A stretch of 64,000 nt of DNA from Hermatobates lingyangjiaoensis (taxonomy: Eukaryota > Arthropoda > Insecta > Hemiptera > Hermatobatidae). This document shows, one piece after another, positions 61,001-63,585 of this stretch. Location: NCBI GenBank assembly GCA_026182355.1, contig JAPFBL010001005.1, positions 1 to 64,000 of the forward strand. The letters run 5' to 3'. A program made the position numbers and the translations under genes. The notes under the pieces were generated by a model. It was not told the origin of the DNA, did no database searches, and saw only the letters and a program-made list of their open reading frames with translations. Positions within the stretch are counted from its first letter, which is position 1. Each line of letters opens with the position of its first letter.

Positions 61001-63362
61001 TCACATACACGTATTTAATGATCAAACCACAATAAGAAATGGGAAAACAAGACTAAGATCTTTCAACCGTAACAAGCGGTCTTCGTCAGAGTCAAAAACC
61101 CAACTGAACACTAGATGCAGAAAACATCTGGTGAGGAGTTGAGAAGAGTGGGAGGGAAGAGTGGTATTTTAAAAGGGTGAAAGCACAGGAAAGGACTAAT
61201 GTCCAGAAAGGGATGTTTGGGGAAACAAAGGAGTACAGTAAGAAAAAGGAAAAACTATCCGCTAGCTGTCAACACTCTTTGAAGAGGCTATTGCCCTCGT
61301 GACGAAAGTATCAAGTTTGAAGAGACCGTTACTAATGTTTATAATATTAGATCTATTAAATTTAATTAGAGACGATTCAGTAATATTTCTTAACAACATT
61401 GATTTTTCATAGGTAATAAATTTAGCTCCTGTCCAATTAATATGATGATTTTCATTTTTTATATGCAAGAATAAGGCACTACTTTTTTCCTGTCTACTTA
61501 CGTTATATTGGTGTTGTTTTACACGTCTCTTTAATGATTTACCAGTTTGACCAATATAAATTGTATGGCAATTTTTGCACGGAATTTTATAAATACCAGC
61601 GGACTCCAATTCGCTGGGAGAGTTTTTTATTAACATATTACCCAGGTTATTACGATTAGAAAACACTATATTAAAATCAAGTTGTTTGGCTAATCTTGGA
61701 AGGGGGTCCAATGATTCGTGGTATGGCAAAACTATAGAATTTGATAATAAAAGGGGCTCTGTTGAAGTATTAGAGAAAGTTTTTTTAGCACCCTTCAAAG
61801 CTAAATCAATATAAAAAGAGGGGTATTTTAATGAAAGGGCAATTGACCTAATGTTATTAATCTCTTCATTAAGGAATTCAGGAGAGCAAACTCTTAACGC
61901 CCTCAAAAACATATTTCTAAAAACAGAAATTTTAACATTTTTGGATGGGAAGAATAAAAGTGAACGTATGCAAGTACATTCATAGGTTTTCTATATACAC
62001 TAAAGCGTAACTCATTAGGTAACCTAAAAAGAAAAAAAAAAACAAAAAAAACACGTATTTAATTATATAACGCATTTCGAACACTTACATTAAGTACATC
62101 TACAATATAAACACCAATATATAAAAACATTTTTGATGTTAATTAAGCCTAAAAGGAGTTACTTTCCTGACTAATTATGAGACATCTGAATACTGACCCT
62201 ACATTCTCAGTTGCGCTGTAATTCAGCAGTAGTAAACCGTGACATTGAACTACTAATTACAACGTGTACTACAGTACGCGAAAAGATTCACTGGTCGTTG
62301 GTTAGCAAAAAAAGACTATCTCTATTTATAAACCACCAAAAACAAGAATGGCTAGAGTGTACTTTAGGAGCCCCAGCGTTTACAGAGACGGACCTTTACA
62401 CAGAGGTTACAAGGGTTTCCCTACTCTCCAGTAGGGATTTTGGAGTTATTTCTTTTTCTTAAATAGCAACTCATACTTATATTGCTGTAATGTTTATTTC
62501 AATATAAGTTTAATTTGTTCTTGCTATATTCCTGGTTTGGGAGAAGACCAAACACTTCTTTGAGTCTAATAAATAGACATTAATTACCTGAAATTATCAA
62601 TTACAACAAAATCCATCTATGTTTACATTTGAGACTAATTAATATTTCCAAAGAAATAATTGAGACATAAAAGAGTTTAGAAAAAACATCTGGATAATAT
62701 GTCTCTACAATCAAGTTCCATCAACCTTAATGTAGTTATATAAAAAAAAATATTAAATGTATACCTTCAATAATTGTTAGTACACAAATGATTAAGCCTA
62801 GTAATAATTATTCAGAACAGTTAAACCATCACGTTTCTGCATTGAATAGTGATCTTTATAATGCAAACGATTTGTTTAGGTGAACAAAAGATAAATCATA
62901 GGTTGACCCAATGAATTAATAAACAGCCTTATCATAAAATTGACAAGATTTTCTTCTCAATTGCAACAAGTTGTAAATAAAATATATTTACTTGAAACTG
63001 GAAAAGGCCAACTAGTTTAGATATACACTTTGTTTGTATTACTAAAAACAAGCGTGATAAAACATAAACAAGTTTATTCAAAAACGTTAAACTTACCAGC
63101 AGCTTCATTTGCGGCTTTTAACCTCTCAATTAATTCGTCTTTTGTTCCACTTACAGGAAGTCCTCTTTCTTTAAGCATTTTTTTCAAATCAGTAACCTAT
63201 TACAAATAAAACATTAATGTAGAAATTCAGTATCAATTAATAACCCAATACGACTGAAATTATACTAAGGTTATTTATTTTAAGAAGAAATGATAAATAA
63301 GATTACAAAATACTATAAACCTTTAATTTTTGAAAATCTTCGGAGATCACAACACTAGCCAT
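23066..63362 (-). CDS. SARNP: SARNP, SAP domain-containing ribonucleoprotein (complete spliced gene)
   Basis: Gene-level entry. Nine coding exons: 63321-63362, 63097-63196, 57101-57171, 51148-51270, 48542-48661, 34763-34861, 32059-32151, 28998-29087 and 23066-23155. They join with GT/AG sites and consistent phase into 275 residues. The N-terminal SAP domain (VTDLKKMLKERGLPVSGTKD...LIERL) precedes an acidic linker and a C-terminal region of repeated R/K-F-G motifs (RAKKFGL, LKRFGV, KKRAERFGL, KKRAERFAT, EDRFKT). The family (yeast Tho1, human CIP29) binds RNA and the helicase UAP56/DDX39B, and acts in nuclear mRNP assembly and export. It is longer than the human protein (~210 residues), mainly in the linker. 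The ~40-kb span is almost entirely transposon-filled intron. Confidence 0.92.
23215..23585. mobile_element. PLE family G perfect palindrome
   Basis: 23240-23405 and 23415-23575 are reverse complements, including 'CTTACTCCTTCTTTAAATCA' and the core CTGACGACGTGAAAACGAAAG (23506-23526). The spacer is about 10 bases. (TA)n flanks both sides. Confidence 0.75.
23586..24112. mobile_element. PLE fragments of families I, A and F
   Basis: 23586-23770 is family I (minus orientation, core 'CGACGTTTCGACATATATTT'). 23835-23935 is a family A piece after (TA)n. 23945-24100 is family F with 'AAACCAAAACATCGGCAACG'. Confidence 0.55.
24114..25053. mobile_element. Fold-back mariner element
   Basis: A TA dinucleotide flanks each end (24112-24113 and 25054-25055). 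The left arm from 24114 (CGAGGGTCGTCCAGAAAATA) to about 24478 is the near-perfect reverse complement of 24697-25053, so the right end is an inverted copy of the left ~360 bp instead of a normal 3' end. About 215 bp of unique transposase-coding sequence remains in the middle. Family: Tc1/mariner by helix-turn-helix text and TA duplication. Confidence 0.85.
24276..24707 (+). pseudogene. Mariner transposase N-terminal fragment
   Basis: From about residue 20 the frame reads RGVIQFFHAQGFKSVQIHEQ (first helix-turn-helix), a linker MVRRWVREFKAGR, the GRGRPS hook, a second helix-turn-helix (DRRSTLDELHLSFPDISRS), and KVSARWVPREL, the WVP-x-L motif. It then breaks off into the inverted copy, so the catalytic DDD/DDE domain is missing. 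It is not functional as a transposase but could still bind termini if expressed. Confidence 0.85.
25056..25205. mobile_element. PLE family A short inverted pair
   Basis: 25060-25125 and 25125-25200 face each other around 'AACAAGCGGTCGAAAG'. The hammerhead core is lost in the joint. Confidence 0.6.
25218..26690. mobile_element. PLE snap-back copy with GIY-YIG coding core
   Basis: The minus-orientation arm 25230-25805 is mirrored by 26100-26655, including the N-terminal tip (ISFNKTCIDEGLLPKYTNIY) and the 'CATGTTTCGGTCCACATCGACC' core. Coding sequence lies between. Outside is (TA)n on both sides. At the right end the break is at 'AACAAAACTTATATATA', a few bases earlier than at the left. Confidence 0.8.
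25806..26309 (+). pseudogene. PLE GIY-YIG domain (third type)
   Basis: The frame runs NPHKKAPLQKTNVIYEFNCK..., then SKYVGSTTTTLSRRLTMHLA, and LEAIFILQNQPTINSQ before the stop. The GIY-YIG core is SKYVGSTTTTL, with the downstream catalytic Glu in LEA-I and Asn in PTIN. It closely resembles the copies at 39.2-40.3 and 41.0-41.75 kb, forming one subfamily. The reverse transcriptase part is absent, so it is a 5'-truncated, inverted-duplicated copy. Confidence 0.8.
26691..27055 (-). mobile_element. PLE family D 3' end
   Basis: Collinear with 46019-46390: pLTR, A-rich untranslated part, and the last codons 'GLNLNR' at about 26990-27010. It is truncated just inside the ORF ('CGCCCAGAAGACTA') and passes into (TA)n. 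Confidence 0.7.
27060..27440. mobile_element. PLE remnant, inverted pair
   Basis: 27066-27245 and 27260-27430 are reverse complements ('AGAGGGACTGTGCA', 'CCCATTGGCGGAATAACGGAG', 'TTCGCTGGACAGCGGGTAAC'). The family reappears at 35.59-35.86 kb and, in pieces, at 47.87-48.09 kb next to other PLE remnants. Confidence 0.55.
27460..27970. mobile_element. PLE families L and E inverted pairs
   Basis: 27560-27665 is mirrored by 27665-27765 (family L core CTTGAAGACGGATCATCCGAAAA). 27800-27880 is mirrored by 27880-27960 (family E core). A long (TA)n tract follows to 28011. Confidence 0.65.
28012..28720. other. Mixed PLE scraps, no gene
   Basis: 28150-28260 is a family H pLTR. 28285-28460 is a PLE N-terminal scrap ('AATTAGCCCATATTTCGCTG' to a 'CAGCCATTATCAAG' core). 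28500-28720 shows nothing recognisable apart from a short G run (28511-28518). Confidence 0.5.
28727..29025 (-). repeat. 75-bp tandem repeat carrying a SARNP exon end and donor, 4 copies
   Basis: The period is exact: 'GCGATGAT' ends at 28800, 28875, 28950 and 29025. On the SARNP strand each unit contains the last 27-28 bases of exon 28998-29087 (TCATCGCCTATTGTGATAGA + TATAAAC) followed by GTAAGTGTGG. The exon-proximal copy is the real junction and the other three are downstream decoys. Only about one difference per unit is visible (CTGG for ATGG in the outermost copy). Confidence 0.95.
28998..29087 (-). CDS. SARNP: SARNP exon 8
   Basis: The acceptor ATTTCAG precedes 29087. The exon encodes DDAEKPEMDEKKKKRAERFA + TSSPIVIDIN and the donor is GTAAGT at 28997. 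It is phase 0 at both ends (30 codons). KKRAERF is a clear C-terminal repeat motif of the family. Confidence 0.9.
29140..29775. mobile_element. PLE family I long palindrome
   Basis: The arms 29150-29430 and 29445-29760 are reverse complements with small differences, meeting near 'CCAAAAATTACTAGGTATGC'. Each has the core 'GATGACATAAATA...GTCGAAACGTCGGC'. No coding is recognisable between. Confidence 0.7.
29880..30120 (+). mobile_element. tRNA-derived SINE, diverged copy
   Basis: It has the same block order as the 7.2-8.9-kb array: tRNA-like head with B box AGGTTTGATTCTCACG, 'GTTTACGCAGGTGGTA', TTAAGCCGTCAGT, and 'TGTACGATGTAAGGTACTCG'. Confidence 0.7.
30290..30780. mobile_element. PLE families E and A in (TA)n
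   Basis: 30296-30420 is a minus-orientation family E pLTR with core at about 30350-30382. (TA)n runs 30421-30476. 30540-30640 and 30641-30725 form an inverted family A pair. (TA)n follows to 30773. Confidence 0.65.
30781..31235. mobile_element. PLE N-terminal tip and family D pLTR
   Basis: 30785-30975 is a decayed N-terminal piece ending in the core 'CATGTTTCGGTCTCGTAGACC'. 31045-31200 is a plus-orientation family D pLTR (CTGACGACGAAGACACCGAAA). Confidence 0.5.
31236..31915. mobile_element. PLE family I relative and family G inverted pair
   Basis: 31245-31480 carries inverted pieces of 'CATAAAAAAATCAAA...' around a family I-like core. 31690-31770 is mirrored by 31775-31870 (family G, 'GTCAGAGAGCAAGTGAACTA'). 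31480-31690 is AT-rich with nothing recognised. Confidence 0.5.
32059..32151 (-). CDS. SARNP: SARNP exon 7
   Basis: The acceptor TTCTAG precedes 32151. The product is VRPNQVKTAFLNDSTLKKRA + ERFGLLPKANQ, with donor GTAAGG at 32058. 31 codons, phase 0. It contains the KKRAERFG repeat motif. Confidence 0.9.
32274..33430. repeat. ~155-bp G-rich tandem array, 7 units
   Basis: GGAGTA anchors lie at 32280, 32434, 32591, 32746, 32901, 33056 and 33217. Each unit starts CAGTGGAGTAACAACC and has runs of 6-9 G, then GGGTCGTAAGATT and runs of 6-13 C, ending CAGCTGGCTGTTGGTAATCA. The opening resembles a hAT tip (CAGTGGCGTAGC type). The central five units are almost identical and the outer two have diverged. 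The array starts 120 bp upstream of SARNP exon 7's acceptor. Confidence 0.9.
33670..33945. mobile_element. PLE family J and I fragments
   Basis: 33675-33785 is a minus-orientation family J pLTR ('CGAACACGTAGTGTTCTTCCTCAGG'). 33850-33930 is a family I-like core ('CTGATGATGATGTATAAATACATCGAAAAG'). Confidence 0.55.
33992..34707. mobile_element. hAT-like non-autonomous element, 716 bp
   Basis: The ends CAGGGCTGCCAATGG and CTTTGGCAGCCCTG are inverted repeats. The flanks CTTGGAAG (33984-33991) and CTTGGAAC (34708-34715) agree at 7 of 8 positions. Subterminal 'CCCCTAAATTCAAC'/'AAATCTAGGGG' blocks are also inverted. No transposase is seen; 34200-34340 on the minus strand has a short degraded frame. 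Confidence 0.75.
34763..34861 (-). CDS. SARNP: SARNP exon 6
   Basis: The acceptor TTATCAG precedes 34861. The exon encodes KLELRAKKFGLSEEAKKEAR + LKRFGVSNTSENV, and the donor GTATCA at 34762 is modest. 33 codons, phase 0. The RAKKFG and LKRFG motifs, spaced by an Ala/Lys/Glu helix, are the most SARNP-like part of the protein. Confidence 0.92.
34905..35225. mobile_element. PLE family C tandem partial copies
   Basis: Three partial minus-orientation copies (34908-34990, 34995-35055, 35055-35115) restart at 'GTTCAATATAAACAAAGAAA' after reaching 'CTAATTTTCGGTT', and then flip into a plus-orientation piece. It looks like repeated template switching at the GGTT end. (TA)n follows at 35184-35225. 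Confidence 0.6.
35226..35580. other. No recognised gene
   Basis: AT-rich intronic sequence with no exon or element boundary that I can support. Confidence 0.4.
35581..36150. mobile_element. PLE remnants of several families
   Basis: 35590-35860 is the inverted 'GGCGGAATAGCGGAGACTTC' remnant. 35875-35990 is a diverged family A pLTR. 36045-36140 is a plus-orientation family B2 pLTR with core CTGATGACGAACAACAGTTC-GAAA. (TA)n lies between the pieces. Confidence 0.6.
36441..37091 (-). pseudogene. PLE GIY-YIG domain, inverted arm copy
   Basis: 216 codons, identical in translation to the C-terminal part of the plus-strand frame ending at 38411. It contains IPCKNCHKIYIGQTGKSL (GIY-YIG core preceded by the C-x2-C knuckle) and TRVKQHQYN. 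It lacks reverse transcriptase because it is the duplicated 3' arm of the snap-back. Confidence 0.85.
37121..38411 (+). pseudogene. PLE reverse transcriptase plus GIY-YIG (one frameshift)
   Basis: The first part (37121-37450) has motif A FDVKSLFTNVP and GLAMGNCLSPLLSNF (motif B region). The second (37437-38411) has the catalytic YRYVDDILC, the thumb-like KPTN...YSSHP, and the C-terminal GIY-YIG (YIGQTGKSL). The frames are offset at an ATATAT run near 37432-37440, consistent with a dinucleotide slip. The fingers and N-terminus are missing, so the element is 5'-truncated. Reaction: target-primed reverse transcription with an intrinsic endonuclease, a PLE hallmark. Confidence 0.9.
38585..38613 (+). 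ncRNA. Hammerhead-like core, family A
   Basis: CTGACGA, A, stem GACCG, loop CTTGGTA, stem CGGTT (one G-T pair), GAAA. It lies at the 3' end of the reverse-transcriptase-bearing copy. Its mirror is in the left arm near 36240-36268. Confidence 0.6.
38683..40690. mobile_element. PLE snap-back copy 2 (inverted arms ~0.5 kb)
   Basis: 38717-39212 mirrors 40189-40682: 'GGCAAGATCTTTAATGAGGT' at the outer ends and 'AATCACACGAGGCTGCATAT' at the inner ends. The left arm extends further out to the usual 'GLLPKYTNIYIY' (TA)n breakpoint. The right arm stops at GAGGTATATATA, again in (TA)n. The arms include the core 'CTTGAGAATGGTCAACGTAGACTGAAACGTCGG'. Confidence 0.85.
39181..40296 (+). pseudogene. PLE reverse transcriptase C-half plus GIY-YIG
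   Basis: The 371-codon open frame starts inside the palm: DGVAMGSPLGVTFANFYMCH (motif B), YCRYVDDCFLVV (catalytic YVDD), FLDVRINQN, then KPTHAGVYLNAQSECPERYK (thumb), a linker, and CTIGDCELLKSSYIGSTTTT (C-x4-C knuckle and GIY-YIG core) to the stop. No internal stops, but motif A and the N-terminus are lost at the snap-back joint. The sister copies are 25.8-26.3 and 40.9-41.75 kb. Confidence 0.88.
40873..41750 (+). pseudogene. PLE thumb and GIY-YIG coding remnant
   Basis: From 40890 one frame gives INRKPTNTASYLNAKSECPQ and RYKDATIRSLIHRTYKTAST. After a shift near 41040 the frame 41046-41750 continues INNGYSNKYFDNILRRYLEN to CNIGSCEARKSSYIGMTSTS (GIY-YIG) and LEAIIIQEKQPAIN. The YVDD palm is absent. 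Confidence 0.85.
41836..41862 (+). ncRNA. Hammerhead-like core with 6-bp stem II
   Basis: CTGATGA, T, stem GAATGT, loop GGT, stem ACATTC, GAAA. The mirror copy is in the left arm at about 40826-40852. Confidence 0.6.
42055..42490. mobile_element. PLE families F and A
   Basis: 42060-42250 is family F ('GACCGAAACGTTGGCAATGA'). 42265-42370 and 42370-42465 form a family A inverted pair. (TA)n follows at 42464-42494. Confidence 0.65.
42491..42560 (-). pseudogene. Duplicated SARNP exon 5 end plus donor
   Basis: Seventy bases identical to 48516-48585. They comprise the last 44 bases of SARNP exon 5 (encoding SKIIKLDDITDKQ) and the first 26 bases of its intron, including the donor GTTCGC. The copy is bounded by (TA)n on both sides, as is the intronic side of the original. 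It lies 6 kb downstream in the same intron. As it has no acceptor, it is a donor decoy rather than a usable exon. Confidence 0.9.
42561..43050. other. No recognised gene
   Basis: AT-rich intronic sequence with A-rich and short (TA)n tracts. Nothing with coding or repeat structure that I can support. Confidence 0.4.
43050..43250. mobile_element. Diverged PLE family A fragment and (TA)n
   Basis: 'CAACAATAAGAAATGGGAAG' to 'TTTAAAACCCAACTG' is a diverged family A inverted piece. A (TA)n tract of about 50 bases follows (43187-43238). Confidence 0.55.
43420..43900. repeat. 3' end of an unclassified dispersed repeat
   Basis: 43630-43880 ('TTTTGCGGACAAAGCGATAG', 'GGATTCGGTTTCTGTA', 'TGAAACGTAAAGA', 'TTTATTTATATAGATT') recurs at 53.45-53.62 and 55.04-55.44 kb. 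Family unknown to me. 43420-43630 has nothing recognised. Confidence 0.55.
43920..44405. mobile_element. PLE families F and A inverted pairs
   Basis: 43930-44040 is family F. 44080-44105 is mirrored by 44120-44155 ('GGTGTGTTCTCTAATCGGGG'). 44235-44325 is mirrored by 44330-44400 (family A). Long (TA)n tracts lie between. Confidence 0.6.
44406..44740. other. PLE family L piece and A-rich filler
   Basis: 44440-44530 has the family L core (minus orientation, 'TTTTCGGGTAATCCGTCTTCAGG'). The rest is A-rich without features. Confidence 0.45.
44741..45740 (-). mobile_element. Unclassified ~1-kb dispersed element
   Basis: It matches, in reverse complement, 52390-53280 followed directly by 55440-55975. 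44750-45250 pairs with the right part and 45260-45720 with the left part. Shared blocks include 'ATGCAAGCCATACCGTTTGACGG' and 'GTGTAGGCCACTGCAGATTT'. No coding is recognised. Confidence 0.65.
45741..46018. other. No recognised gene; (TA)n at the end
   Basis: It includes a short triplication of 'CCTAATTTAAAAGAACA' (45768-45818). (TA)n at 45995-46040 marks the PLE insertion point. Confidence 0.45.
46019..47793 (-). mobile_element. Largest PLE copy: pLTR, 3' UTR and long ORF
   Basis: In minus orientation: ORF 47793-46339, A/T-rich 3' UTR 46338-46200, family D pLTR with core near 46095-46120, and (TA)n at the 3' edge. Parts are repeated at 14.8-15.3 and 26.7-27.0 kb. Confidence 0.85.
46339..47793 (-). 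CDS. PLE reverse transcriptase / GIY-YIG polyprotein, uninterrupted 484 codons
   Basis: The frame covers motif B (QIRGTAMGTIMAPSFANLFM, ~95-114), the catalytic VRYIDDIFFLW (~133-143), FLDVSVTYDG, the thumb HIKPTNAQQYLYFNSCHPSH, a zinc-knuckle QCGRRGCLTCP, and a C-terminal GIY-YIG domain (CTQCDSFYVGLAST, ~395-410) ending GLNLNR. PLE-family knowledge: the RT is related to telomerase and the endonuclease nicks the target. Motif A (FDV...) and the N-terminus are missing, and the first ~45 residues do not look like PLE, so the start Met is probably not native and the copy is 5'-truncated. The intact frame suggests recent insertion. Confidence 0.85.
   Translation of the reverse strand: MFMFLLQLNVIAAIDGWLVGDETFCTVDLVVVFATYFNHSLVIFRQGNGPDVGPYIQFSMGCPGNSTEYSTFIVQLADFVPRHNVFCFDGNYYPQIRGTAMGTIMAPSFANLFMAKLEQDFLATRDLLPILYVRYIDDIFFLWPHGKHELDQFLTSLNSFSSSIFFTHQVSNNLITFLDVSVTYDGGHLSTSVHIKPTNAQQYLYFNSCHPSHVKKAIPRSLSIRLHKICSRIKDRSFQIDLLKQKFSDRGYPSNFINNRIVPADVHHNSGPRRDRSDSNFLITTYFPGAHRLGAVVREFFPILSSSSCTSSVFSEPPSISYRKPANLQSIFSHISSPKPPKTAGGMVQCGRRGCLTCPIINPVPSFTSFHSKRTYPISHKTSCTSGNCVYRLDCTQCDSFYVGLASTKLSLRMNNHRSSVGKRSDLPVATHASSHGLSFNDCFRVQVLRQIDQTNSKVTLRASEEALISLLGGRSAPGLNLNR
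47794..48500. mobile_element. PLE remnants and family F pLTR
   Basis: 47870-48090 carries scraps of the 'AGAGGGACTGTGCA' family. 48200-48490 is family F ('AACCGAAACGTCGGCATTGA'), with (TA)n at 48498-48518. The plus-strand frame 47656-48147 crosses unrelated pieces and is not a gene. Confidence 0.5.
48542..48661 (-). CDS. SARNP: SARNP exon 5
   Basis: The acceptor TTGTTTAG precedes 48661. It encodes KIGDEREETHKEEKETDKTV + EETSTEDSKIIKLDDITDKQ; the donor GTTCGC at 48541 is weak. 40 codons, phase 0: an acidic linker, then the IIKL-x5 lead-in to the first R-F-G motif. The 3' part has an identical copy at 42491-42560. Confidence 0.9.
48662..49004. other. Intron 4 start, no feature
   Basis: Ordinary AT-rich intron. 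48830-49000 shows two diverged copies of 'GTGAAATAA(T/C)...CAGTGTC(C/T)C(C/G)ATCAAAATTACTAAA' that foreshadow the following array. Confidence 0.4.
49005..49505. repeat. 46-bp tandem repeat, about 11 copies
   Basis: ACTAGTAATCTTGCCCC recurs every 46 bases (49005, 49051, 49097, 49143, ...), with one 45-base unit near 49281. Units are near identical and contain two ACTAGTs (ACTAGTATGACTAGT). It lies in SARNP intron 4. Confidence 0.95.
49530..49855. mobile_element. Short hAT element, 326 bp
   Basis: The ends CAGGGCTTCTTAAACT and AGTTTAAGAAACCCTG are inverted repeats. The 8-bp duplication CTCTATAC is exact (49522-49529 and 49856-49863). Subterminal GGGTCGC motifs occur at both ends. It is a MITE-like deletion derivative inserted between two minisatellites. 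Confidence 0.9.
49864..51170 (-). repeat. 85-bp minisatellite carrying SARNP exon 4 end and donor, ~15 copies
   Basis: CACATAAGAGGTCGTGACTT recurs at 50421, 50506, 50591, 50676 and 50761, and so on, at an 85-bp period. On the SARNP strand each unit has GGAAGAGACGATGCAGAAG + CCAAAGTAAAG|GTAGGAGAG, the last ~30 bases of exon 4 with its donor, then about 45 bases of intron. The first unit (nearest 51148) is the real junction. Copies differ slightly (GAAGCC/GAAGTC/GAATCC). Confidence 0.95.
51148..51270 (-). CDS. SARNP: SARNP exon 4
   Basis: The acceptor TTTCAG precedes 51270. It encodes NEIMNDENNVSSSDILKDES + KKENKRKLTENGRDDAEAKVK, with donor GTAGGA at 51147. 41 codons, phase 0. It is a low-complexity charged linker between the SAP domain and the R-F-G repeats. 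The last ten codons are the seed of the 85-bp minisatellite. Confidence 0.88.
51300..51515. mobile_element. PLE family A inverted pair
   Basis: 51305-51415 and 51415-51510 face each other around 'AAAAAACCAGTTGGG', with core CTGATGAAGACCGC...GAAAG in both arms. It lies close to the exon 4 acceptor side. Confidence 0.7.
51516..51775. other. No recognised gene
   Basis: AT-rich intron sequence leading into the next minisatellite. The frame across 51545-51850 is chance. Confidence 0.4.
51780..52200. repeat. 49-bp palindromic minisatellite, about 8 copies
   Basis: Each unit is itself an inverted repeat: GGTTGCATGGAT + GTCCTAATT + ATCCATGCAACC, followed by TAATGATGCCCAGTTA. GGTTGC anchors recur every 49 bases (51815, 51864, ...). 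Every unit can form a 12-bp-stem hairpin. Confidence 0.9.
53281..55440 (+). mobile_element. Nested insertion of dispersed repeats
   Basis: It begins 'CTAGCAAACGTACCCGTCTT' and ends 'TTTATTTATAAAGATT'. The beginning recurs at 54005 and the ending motif at 43.88 kb. It includes two copies of the 'TTTTGCGGACAAACCGACA' 3' end and a run of CAAACCGA units (55285-55325). No recognised protein. Confidence 0.5.
53620..53965 (-). repeat. SINE-like triplet
   Basis: Three ~130-140-bp copies of a sequence whose reverse complement opens with 'GGTAGCCCAGTGGCTTGCGTG'-like tRNA-head text. The same head occurs at 12.89 kb and, degraded, at 14.64 kb. Confidence 0.5.
56210..56935. mobile_element. PLE family K inverted pair
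   Basis: 56235-56420 contains 'GGTTAGTTCCACTGAGGTTA' and the core 'AGCTCGACCGGTTTCGGGGTCCG'. 56810-56920 contains the mirrored 'GGATCCAAAACCGGTCGAGC'. The middle has degraded coding-like text shared with 9.1-9.3 kb. Confidence 0.55.
57101..57171 (-). CDS. SARNP: SARNP exon 3
   Basis: The acceptor TTTTCAG precedes 57171. With the split codon it gives EKLLEEPLERIGGADPEPID + EELE, and the donor is GTATTT at 57100. 71 bases, phase 1 in and 0 out. It is the acidic linker after the SAP domain, typical for the family. Confidence 0.9.
57340..57985. mobile_element. PLE family J copy with GIY-YIG tail
   Basis: 57350-57420 is the pLTR core ('CAACGCGTTTCGAACACTTT'), and the right edge 'TTTACCTCAGAATGAGTAAA' mirrors the left edge. 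The minus-strand frame 57955-57656 lies inside. Confidence 0.6.
57656..57955 (-). pseudogene. PLE GIY-YIG C-terminal fragment
   Basis: The frame has HLVTQNHSFDPILNLTILHA, then EICNLEAFQINKAVINNPSA and LNDQIPGCPKFLKLF. The order H...EA-x-x-I-N...LN matches the last third of the PLE GIY-YIG domain (LEAIIIQEKQPAIN in others). The YIG core is missing. Confidence 0.55.
58020..58150 (+). mobile_element. SINE fragment
   Basis: Retains the B box GGTTCGATCCCCACC, 'TTTATTCACGCAGGAGGTAA' and GAGGACGTTAAGC, as in the 7.2-8.9-kb array. It is truncated on both sides. Confidence 0.7.
58151..59035. other. No recognised gene
   Basis: Mostly A-rich intron. 58760-58830 ('GTTCTCAATGGGGGTGAAAT', 'TCACCCCCAAGGGATGAA') looks like one tip of another hAT-type repeat without a visible partner. 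The minus-strand frame at 58088-58312 has no recognisable match. Confidence 0.4.
59040..59515. mobile_element. PLE family J palindrome
   Basis: The arms 59055-59260 and 59305-59500 are reverse complements ('GGGTAAAACGCTAATGAAAT', 'CGTGTTCGAA', 'CCTAAGGGTGAGTGTCTGTG'). The right-arm core is CTGAGGAAGAACACTACGTGTTCGAA. The spacer is about 40 bases. Confidence 0.75.
59605..59626 (+). repeat. Poly-G run (22 G)
   Basis: An uninterrupted G run inside SARNP intron 2. It is the second such run in the window (the first is at 7193). Confidence 0.9.
59690..60690. repeat. GC-richer repeat in three copies
   Basis: 59690-59930 and 60370-60600 are almost identical ('CGAAATATCATTCGTACCCA', 'GCCCGCCTCCGCGTGGTC', 'GGCTAAAGGGCAAATCGTAA', 'GGCCTGAAATATGGCTTGGT'). 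60095-60290 is a diverged middle copy that keeps CCGCCTCCGCGTGGTC. It stands out from the AT-rich background and is CpG-containing. Class unknown; there is no clear frame. Confidence 0.7.
61010..62030 (-). mobile_element. PLE family A copy, second in window
   Basis: Collinear with the left arm of the 36.16-38.66-kb palindrome: pLTR, 3' UTR, GIY-YIG, then thumb coding to about 62025 where it is truncated ('TTAGGTAACCTAAAAAG'). It is not inverted-duplicated. A few percent divergence is visible, e.g. CGTCTCTTTAATG against CGTGTCTTTAATG. Confidence 0.85.
61262..61912 (-). pseudogene. PLE GIY-YIG domain, family A
   Basis: 216 codons, about 95% identical in translation to the 36.44-37.09-kb frame (differences such as RISSPE/RVCSPE and SKRVDS/SKSVDS). 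IPCKNCHTIYIGQTGKSLKR carries the knuckle and GIY-YIG core. Upstream thumb coding (61913-62020, VYRKP...) is in a shifted frame. Confidence 0.85.
62031..63090. other. SARNP intron 2 start, no gene
   Basis: 62045-62100 is a family J scrap ('ATATAACGCATTTCGAACAC'). The rest is AT-rich intron. The frame at 62211-62462 has no recognisable match and no splice support. Confidence 0.4.
63097..63196 (-). CDS. SARNP: SARNP exon 2: SAP domain
   Basis: The acceptor TAATAG precedes 63196. VTDLKKMLKERGLPVSGTKD + ELIERLKAANEAA has the SAP pattern: helix 1 with paired Leu, a Gly-Leu-Pro turn, SGTKDELIERL helix 2. The donor GTAAGT at 63096 splits a codon after one base. Known role: SAP domains bind nucleic acid; in Tho1/SARNP the domain contributes to RNA/chromatin association. 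Confidence 0.95.
63321..63362 (-). CDS. SARNP: SARNP exon 1 (start codon)
   Basis: ATG at 63360-63362 gives MASVVISEDFQKLK, then the donor GTTTAT at 63320. 14 codons, phase 0. The short N-terminus directly before the SAP helix matches the family layout. The context AACAATGG is good for initiation. Intron 1 is only 124 bp and transposon-free, unlike the others. Confidence 0.88.
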
Positions 63363-63585
63363 TGTTAATTCTATAAAGATAACCTTATACACTGCAACCT
63401 TTCCTGTTTGTGACCGCCGTTTATTTACAGTTTTAGTATAGTTCTTTTAAAAAATTGTTTTCATGGATTTAAAATGAATTTTCTTATACCAACCAAACCT
63501 TGTTGTTCTGTGATATTAAAATTGATTTAATGTTCACAGATTTATCTTTTAACAATTTTAAAGTTTCCTCCAGATATTAGAGAAT
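63363..63585. promoter_or_regulatory. Putative bidirectional promoter
   Basis: Only 223 bp separate the two divergent start codons, and there is no repeat or transposon in the gap. 'TTTACAGTTTTAGTATAG' and 'ACCTTTCCTGTTTGTGACCG' are unremarkable. No TATA box is obvious at a suitable distance for either gene. Confidence 0.5.
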
